DNA of 64,000 bases from Constrictibacter sp. MBR-5. GTDB taxonomy: Bacteria > Pseudomonadota > Alphaproteobacteria > JAJUGE01. The number at the start of each line of letters is the position of its first letter. The first letter of the stretch is position 1. The notes beneath the pieces were generated by a model. It did not search any database, was not told the origin of the DNA, and worked only from the letters and a program-made list of their open reading frames with translations. This document shows positions 58,974 through 64,000 of the stretch, piece after piece. The position numbers and the translations under genes were made by a program. The stretch lies in assembly GCF_040549485.1 (NCBI RefSeq), contig NZ_JBEPTK010000003.1, positions 1 through 64,000 on the forward strand, given 5' to 3'.

Positions 58974-60668
58974 TCAGACCTTCGCCCTGTCAGGCCAGAA
59001 GCGCACGCCGGCGCGCGCCAGCCCGCCGCCGACGCCGACCGGGGTGCCGTCGGCGCGCCAGCAGGCGGCACCGGTCATGGAACCGTCGGCCTCGAACCGG
59101 ATCGCGTTCATGCCGCTCGCGACATGGGGCAGCACGACACAGTCGTGGCCACAGTCGCGCAGACCGGCACGGACAGATTCGGGAAAGCCGCTCTCCACTT
59201 CCACCGTGTGGCCCTGGGTCCACAGGCGCGGGGCCTCGACCGCCTCCTGCAGGGCCATGCCGTGGTCGATTAGGTTGAGCAGCGCCTGCATGGCGGAACC
59301 GAAGATGCGTAGGCCGCCGGGCAGGCCGAGGGCATAGGCCGGCTCGCCGTCCTTCAGCGCCATGACCGGCGACATCGACGTCGTCACCCGCTTCTTAGGC
59401 GCGATCGAGGCGGCATGCCCGGGATGCGGGTCGAACAGGTGCATGTGGTTGTTCGCCACCATCCCGGTGCCGGGCACGATGATGCGCGCGCCGAAGACGC
59501 TGTTGATCGTCTGGGTGCTGGCGACGATGTTGCCGGCTGCGTCGGCCACCGTGATGTGCGTGGTGTTCGCCGATTCGACTGGCGCCACGCCGGCCCCCCA
59601 AATCTTCGCCCGGTGCGGGTCGATCTCGGCCCGGCGTTCGGCGGCATAGGCCTTGTCGATCAGCCGGTCGACCGGCGCGCGCACGAAGTCGGGATCGCCG
59701 GTCACGGCCTTGCGGTCGGCGAAGGCGATCTTCAGCGCCTCGGCGATGAGGTGGAGCGTCGCCGGCGAGCCGAAGCCCAGCTGCGCGATGTCGTAGCCCT
59801 CCAGGATGTTGAGCATCTGGATGACGTGCACGCCGCCGGACGAGGGCGGCGGCGGGCCGACGATCTCGAAGCCGCGATAGGTGCCGCGGACGACCGCGCG
59901 CTCGATCGTCCGGTAGTCGGTCAGGTCTTCGAAGCCGAGGAAGCCGCCAGCCCGGGCGAAATAGTCCGCGGTCGCCCGGCCGAGCGCCCCTCCATGCAGC
60001 AGCCCCGGTCCCTCCTGCGCGACGGCGCGCAGCGTCTCGGCATAGTCGCCCTGGACCAGCCGGTCCCCCGCCTTCAGCGGCGTCCCGCCCGGCAGGTAGA
60101 GCTTCGCCATCTCCGGGTCGAGGGCGAGGTCGGCGGCCGTGTCGGTGATGCACTCCACCAGGAAGGGCGTCGCGCGGAAGCCGCGCGACGCGTGGCGGAT
60201 CGCCGGCTCGATGACGTCGGCGAGCGGCAGGGTGCCGAACCGTTCCAGCGCCTCGCACCAGCCGAGCAGCGCGCCGGGTGCCGCCACCGCCTTGGCGCCC
60301 AGCGTGTTCTCGCGCCCCTCGACGTCGAGATAGTCCGGCAGCGTGTCGGAGATCGGCCGATAGCAGTCCGGCCGCGCGGCGGCAGGTGCGCGCGGCAGGC
60401 CGTCGACGATGCGATGGCTGCCGTCGGCGAGGCGGATGTGGGCGAGGCCGCCGCCAAGGATGCCGACCATCATCGGCTCCACCACGGTCAGCGTGAACAG
60501 CGCCGATATGGCGGCGTCGACGGCGTTGCCGCCCGCCGCCAGCATCTCCGCGCCCGCCGCCGAGGCCAGCGGATGGTTGGTGACGACCATGCCGCGCCCG
60601 CCGTTCGCCGGCCGCTTCTCGCATTCGAACACCGTGGCGGCGCGCTCGCGCCAGTCGCCCTGCGTCAC
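58974..60668 (-). CDS. gamma-glutamyltransferase, no signal peptide
   Basis: Ntn hydrolase of 564 aa that transfers or hydrolyses gamma-glutamyl groups. The autoprocessing/catalytic Thr369 is in ESANTTHITVADAAGN; MVVTNHPLASAAGAEMLAAGGNAVDAAISALFTLTVVEPMMVGILGGG is the large-subunit start and LGLPGGLRIFGSAMQALLNLIDHGM lies near the end. GTG 60668 has AGGAAG close upstream. No leader is present, while classic GGT is periplasmic, so it may act in the cytosol on gamma-glutamyl-amides. Divergent from the SDR gene. Confidence 0.92.
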   Translation of the reverse strand: MTQGDWRERAATVFECEKRPANGGRGMVVTNHPLASAAGAEMLAAGGNAVDAAISALFTLTVVEPMMVGILGGGLAHIRLADGSHRIVDGLPRAPAAARPDCYRPISDTLPDYLDVEGRENTLGAKAVAAPGALLGWCEALERFGTLPLADVIEPAIRHASRGFRATPFLVECITDTAADLALDPEMAKLYLPGGTPLKAGDRLVQGDYAETLRAVAQEGPGLLHGGALGRATADYFARAGGFLGFEDLTDYRTIERAVVRGTYRGFEIVGPPPPSSGGVHVIQMLNILEGYDIAQLGFGSPATLHLIAEALKIAFADRKAVTGDPDFVRAPVDRLIDKAYAAERRAEIDPHRAKIWGAGVAPVESANTTHITVADAAGNIVASTQTINSVFGARIIVPGTGMVANNHMHLFDPHPGHAASIAPKKRVTTSMSPVMALKDGEPAYALGLPGGLRIFGSAMQALLNLIDHGMALQEAVEAPRLWTQGHTVEVESGFPESVRAGLRDCGHDCVVLPHVASGMNAIRFEADGSMTGAACWRADGTPVGVGGGLARAGVRFWPDRAKV

Positions 60669-60744
60669 CCGCTCTTCCTTTGTCCGGTCAACGCGGCCAG
60701 CATAGCCCCGGAGGACGGACGGGAACAACGAACAGGGTGAAGCG

Positions 60745-61524
60745 ATGCGCCTTCGCGACAAGATCGGAATCGTCACAGCGGCGGCGTCCGGCATGGGCCG
60801 TGCCGGCGCCCTGCGTTTCGCGCGCGAAGGCGCGTCGGTCGCCGTGGTCGATCGCGACGCGGCGGGCGTCGCGGCCGTCGTCGCCGAGATCGAGGCGGCC
60901 GGCGGCAAGGCGACGGGCATCGCCGCCGACCTGCGCGCCGACAAGGAGGCGGCGCGCATCGTGAAGGAGACCGCGAACGCGTTCGGCGGGCTCGACTTCG
61001 TCTGGAACCATCTCGGCCACCCCGGCCCCGCCGCGGTCGAGGGGCTCGACATGGCGGACTTCGAACTGGCCGTCGACCTCAACCTGCGCTCCGTGCTGGT
61101 CACCACCGAGGCGGCGATCCCGGAGCTGCGGGCGCGCGGCGGCGGGGCGCTGCTCTTCACCGCCTCGACCTCGGGCCTGCAGGGGTCGCCCTACAGCCCG
61201 GTATACTCGGCGATGAAGTTCGGGGTGATCGGCCTGACGAAGTCGCTGGCCAAGCGGCTGGCGCGCGACGGCATCCGCGTCAACGCGGTCTGCCCCGGGC
61301 CGGTCGATACGCCGATGCTGCGCGTCTTCGTCGCCCGGCCCGACCAGCAGGACACCGGCGGTCGGGATCCCGAGGAACTGATCCGCCAGCACAGCGGCCG
61401 CAACCCGATGGGCCGCCCCGGCCGGCCAGAGGAGATCGCCAACGCCGCCCTGTTCCTGCTCTCGGACGAGGCGTCCTTCGTGACCGGTGCCGCCCTGCCC
61501 GTCGACGGCGGTTCGACGGCCTGA
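60745..61524 (+). CDS. short-chain dehydrogenase/reductase
   Basis: NAD(P)-dependent SDR of 259 aa. The cofactor loop is TAAASGMGRAGA, a variant of TGxxxGxG with Ala for the first Gly; the catalytic YxxxK is YSAMK with a preceding Ser; RVNAVCPGPVDTPML and FVTGAALPVDGGSTA are typical. The usual NNAG is changed to NHLG. Substrate unknown. Confidence 0.9.
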   Translation: MRLRDKIGIVTAAASGMGRAGALRFAREGASVAVVDRDAAGVAAVVAEIEAAGGKATGIAADLRADKEAARIVKETANAFGGLDFVWNHLGHPGPAAVEGLDMADFELAVDLNLRSVLVTTEAAIPELRARGGGALLFTASTSGLQGSPYSPVYSAMKFGVIGLTKSLAKRLARDGIRVNAVCPGPVDTPMLRVFVARPDQQDTGGRDPEELIRQHSGRNPMGRPGRPEEIANAALFLLSDEASFVTGAALPVDGGSTA

Positions 61525-61623
61525 GACACCTGCCTTCCACCGGCCGCGCCGTGGCATGATCCGTGCCGCACTGACGGTGCGGTCGCGGGGGACCGGCAAG
61601 GGCGCCGGCCGAGGGGGGAATGG

Positions 61624-62910
61624 ATGCTGACGCGCTTCAAGCTCGAGGAACACGGCACGACCGTGCGGACGGAGGTCGTCGCCGGGGTCACGACCTTCCT
61701 GACGATGGCCTACATCACCTTCGTCAATCCGGCGATCCTGTCGGACGCGGGCATGGATTTCGGCGCTGTCTTCGTCGCGACCTGCCTCGCCGCGGCGGTC
61801 GGCACCCTGATCATGGGACTCTACGCCAACTACCCGATCGCCCTGGCGCCGGGGATGGGCCTCAACGCCTATTTCGCCTACGGCGTGGTCGGGGGCATGG
61901 GCTATTCCTGGCAGGTGGCGCTCGGCGCGGTGTTCCTGTCGGGCATCCTGTTCATCGCCCTGTCGCTGCTGCCGGTGCGCGAATGGCTGGTGAACGCCAT
62001 CCCGCGCGAGCTCAAGACGGCCGTGTCGGCGGGGATCGGCTTCTTCCTGGCGATCATCGCGATGAAGAACGCCGGCCTGATCGTCGACCATCCGGCAACG
62101 CTGGTCACCGTCGGCGACGTCACGTCCTGGCCGGTGATCCTCGCCGGGGCGGGCTTCGTGCTGATGGTGGCGCTGGACGTGCGGCGGGTACCGGGTGCGG
62201 TGATCATCGGCATCCTCGCCACCACGGCACTCGGCCTCGCACTCGGCGTCTCGGAGTTCCGCGGTGTGGTCTCGCTGCCGCCGGATCCCTCGCCGACCTT
62301 CCTGCAGCTCGACATCGCCGGCGCCTTCCACGTCGGCCTGATCGCCATCGTCTTCACCTTCCTGTTCGTCGACCTGTTCGACACGGCCGGGACGCTGGTG
62401 GGCGTCTCGCATCGCGCCGGGCTTCTCGACGCGCAGGGCCGGCTGCCGCGCCTGCGCCAGGCTCTGCTGGCCGATTCGGCCGCGACGACCGCCGGCGCGG
62501 TCTTCGGCACCTCGACCACGACGAGCTATATCGAGAGTGCCGCGGGGATAAAGGCGGGCGGACGAACGGGGCTGACGGCCGTCGTCGTGGCGTGCCTCTT
62601 CCTGCTCTGCCTGTTCTTCTCGCCGCTGGCCCAGACCGTACCGGCCTATGCGACCGCACCGGCCCTGCTTTTCGTCGCCTGCCTGATGGCGCGCGGGCTG
62701 ACCGAGATCGACTGGGACGACGCCACCGTCTATGCCCCGGCCGTGGTCACGGCACTGGCCATGCCCTTCACCTTCTCGATCGCCCACGGCATCGGGATCG
62801 GCTTCATCACCTATGCGGGCATAAAGCTCGCCGCCGGACGCTTGGCCGACTGCTCGCCGACAGTCCTGGCGATCGCCGCCCTGTTCCTCGTGAAGTTCGC
62901 CCTCCTGTGA
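61624..62910 (+). CDS. NCS2 family purine permease (AzgA/PbuG-like)
   Basis: Inner-membrane nucleobase:H+ symporter of 428 aa with about 12-13 TMs. Signatures: RTEVVAGVTTFLTMAYITFVNP, LAPGMGLNAYFAYGVV, VSAGIGFFLAIIAMKNAG, FLFVDLFDTAGTLVGVSHRAGLLDAQGR, and GTSTTTSYIESAAGIKAGGRTGLTAV. This is the adenine/guanine/hypoxanthine (AzgA) group. GAGGGGG precedes the ATG at 61624. Confidence 0.94.
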   Translation: MLTRFKLEEHGTTVRTEVVAGVTTFLTMAYITFVNPAILSDAGMDFGAVFVATCLAAAVGTLIMGLYANYPIALAPGMGLNAYFAYGVVGGMGYSWQVALGAVFLSGILFIALSLLPVREWLVNAIPRELKTAVSAGIGFFLAIIAMKNAGLIVDHPATLVTVGDVTSWPVILAGAGFVLMVALDVRRVPGAVIIGILATTALGLALGVSEFRGVVSLPPDPSPTFLQLDIAGAFHVGLIAIVFTFLFVDLFDTAGTLVGVSHRAGLLDAQGRLPRLRQALLADSAATTAGAVFGTSTTTSYIESAAGIKAGGRTGLTAVVVACLFLLCLFFSPLAQTVPAYATAPALLFVACLMARGLTEIDWDDATVYAPAVVTALAMPFTFSIAHGIGIGFITYAGIKLAAGRLADCSPTVLAIAALFLVKFALL

Positions 62911-62982
62911 GCGGGCGTTGATGCGATGCCCTGTCGGCGCTAGCTTCGGGGCAAAGTACAGGACAATTGAGGACGCTAGGCC

Positions 62983-64000
62983 ATGCCCGACACGACGAGC
63001 CAGCCGGCGGACGCGGCCGGTCGCAGCGGCCCGCTCGATGCGGTGATCATCGGCGCCGGCTTCTCCGGACTGTACCAGCTCCACTGCCTGCGCGACCGCC
63101 TCGGCCTCTCGGCGAAGGTGCTGGAGGCCGCGGACGGCGTCGGCGGCACCTGGTTCTGGAACCGCTATCCCGGGGCGCGCTGCGATTCCGAGAGCTACTA
63201 CTATTCCTTCTCCTTCTCGGACGAGCTGCAGCAGGAATGGACCTGGTCGGAGCGCTATCCCGGTCAGGCCGAGATCATGGGCTATCTCAACCATGTCGCC
63301 GACCGCTTCGACCTGCGCCGCGACATCGTGCTGAGCACGCGCGTCGCGGGCGCGCGCTACGACGCCGCCGCCAACCTGTGGCGCGTGACGACCGAGGGCG
63401 GCGACGAGTATGCGGCCCGGTTCCTGATCACCGCCGTCGGCTGCCTGTCCTCCGCCAACGTGCCCAACATCCCGGGGCTCGATAGCTTCGAGGGCCGCTG
63501 GTACCACACCGGCGAATGGCCGCACGAAGGCGTCGACTTCACCGGCAAGCGCGTCGGCCTCGTCGGCACCGGGTCGACCGGCATTCAGGCGGCTCCCGTC
63601 ATCGCCGAGCAGGCGGCGCACCTCACCGTCTTCCAGCGCACGCCGAACTACAGCGTGCCGGCGCGCAACGCGCCGCTCGACCCCGAATTCGACCGGCAGG
63701 TGAAGGCGAACTACGCGTCGATCCGCGACCATGCGCGCCGCACGGTCAACGGCCATCCCTTCGACATCTCCGACGTCTCGGCGCTGTCCGTCTCGCCGGA
63801 AAAGCGGCGAGAACTCTACGAGAAGGCCTGGGAGGTCGGCAGCCTGCGCTTCCGCGCGACCTTCAGCGACCTGCTGACCGACCGGACGGCGAACGACACG
63901 GCGGCCCAGTTCATCCGCGACAAGATCCGCGCGATCGTCAAGGATCCGGAGACCGCGGACAAGCTGACCAACTTCGATCACCCCTACGCGGCCAAGCGGC
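62983..64000 (+). CDS. Baeyer-Villiger / flavin-containing monooxygenase, 3' end cut by window
   Basis: FAD- and NADPH-dependent monooxygenase; 339 codons visible, with no stop before 64000. FAD motif AVIIGAGFSGLYQLHCLRD; DGVGGTWFWNRYPGARCDSESYYYSFSF is typical of cyclohexanone monooxygenase relatives. The BVMO fingerprint FxGxxxHxxxWP is FEGRWYHTGEWP, and the NADPH motif is VGLVGTGSTGIQ. It should convert a ketone to an ester or lactone. Full length would be about 540-600 aa. Confidence 0.93.
   Translation, partial: MPDTTSQPADAAGRSGPLDAVIIGAGFSGLYQLHCLRDRLGLSAKVLEAADGVGGTWFWNRYPGARCDSESYYYSFSFSDELQQEWTWSERYPGQAEIMGYLNHVADRFDLRRDIVLSTRVAGARYDAAANLWRVTTEGGDEYAARFLITAVGCLSSANVPNIPGLDSFEGRWYHTGEWPHEGVDFTGKRVGLVGTGSTGIQAAPVIAEQAAHLTVFQRTPNYSVPARNAPLDPEFDRQVKANYASIRDHARRTVNGHPFDISDVSALSVSPEKRRELYEKAWEVGSLRFRATFSDLLTDRTANDTAAQFIRDKIRAIVKDPETADKLTNFDHPYAAKR

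Noticed and set aside
60688-63981. 1097-codon open frame on the minus strand
   Set aside because: Antisense of the SDR, NCS2 permease and monooxygenase genes, whose families are clear; high GC suppresses stops.

Overview
The window is a GC-rich, gene-dense stretch of bacterial chromosome. It is most likely from an alphaproteobacterium related to Rhodospirillales. The pointers are a SAM-II riboswitch before metZ, a DivL-like pseudo-kinase (Tyr in place of the phospho-His) right after ahcY, a rapZ / EIIA(Man) / HPr / ahcY gene order, and many TRAP and TAXI transporters. The placement is inferred from gene content; no rRNA is present. There are about 55 protein genes, two tRNAs and one riboswitch. 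I see no phage, IS element or CRISPR array.

Left part (1-13.3 kb): a leftward promoter with a gene probably starting at the left edge, an M23 peptidase, two tandem TAXI-type binding proteins that share a nearly identical 3' tract, a parvulin-like isomerase, a Bcr/CflA-type exporter, a HAD phosphatase, tRNA-Thr and tRNA-Met around a nearly empty 510-bp gap, mnmA, then rapZ, EIIA(Man), HPr and ahcY.

13.3-31.2 kb: divL-like gene, rutA with an isochorismatase-family hydrolase, a tartrate/D-malate dehydrogenase beside a TAXI-TRAP transporter and a DMT permease, an MFS permease, a luciferase-like monooxygenase, an MBL hydrolase, DUF1289, a MaoC protein, a HAD hydrolase and a complete three-gene TRAP transporter.

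31.2-42.7 kb, minus strand: rluA-like and HIT genes, then a four-gene lasso-peptide-type maturation cassette (PqqD-like recognition protein, B2 protease, asparagine-synthetase-like cyclase, HprK-like kinase) with no recognisable precursor. Next come a CaiB CoA-transferase, an acyl-CoA dehydrogenase and an MmgE/PrpD protein, then folE, apaG, and metZ under SAM-II control.

42.9-64 kb: an NMT1-type ABC importer with an amidohydrolase, a second three-gene TRAP transporter, a small membrane protein, DUF72, and an amide/lactam-degrading neighbourhood (penicillin acylase, HyuA/HyuB, luciferase-like monooxygenase, gamma-glutamyltransferase). The window closes with an SDR, an NCS2 purine permease and a Baeyer-Villiger-type monooxygenase cut by the right edge.

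The general theme is scavenging of organic acids, amides and nucleobases through high-affinity periplasmic binding proteins. The most unusual item is the precursor-less lasso-type cassette with its HprK-like kinase. The alphaproteobacterial PTS genes here (rapZ, EIIA, HPr) lack the HprK gene that often sits beside them.
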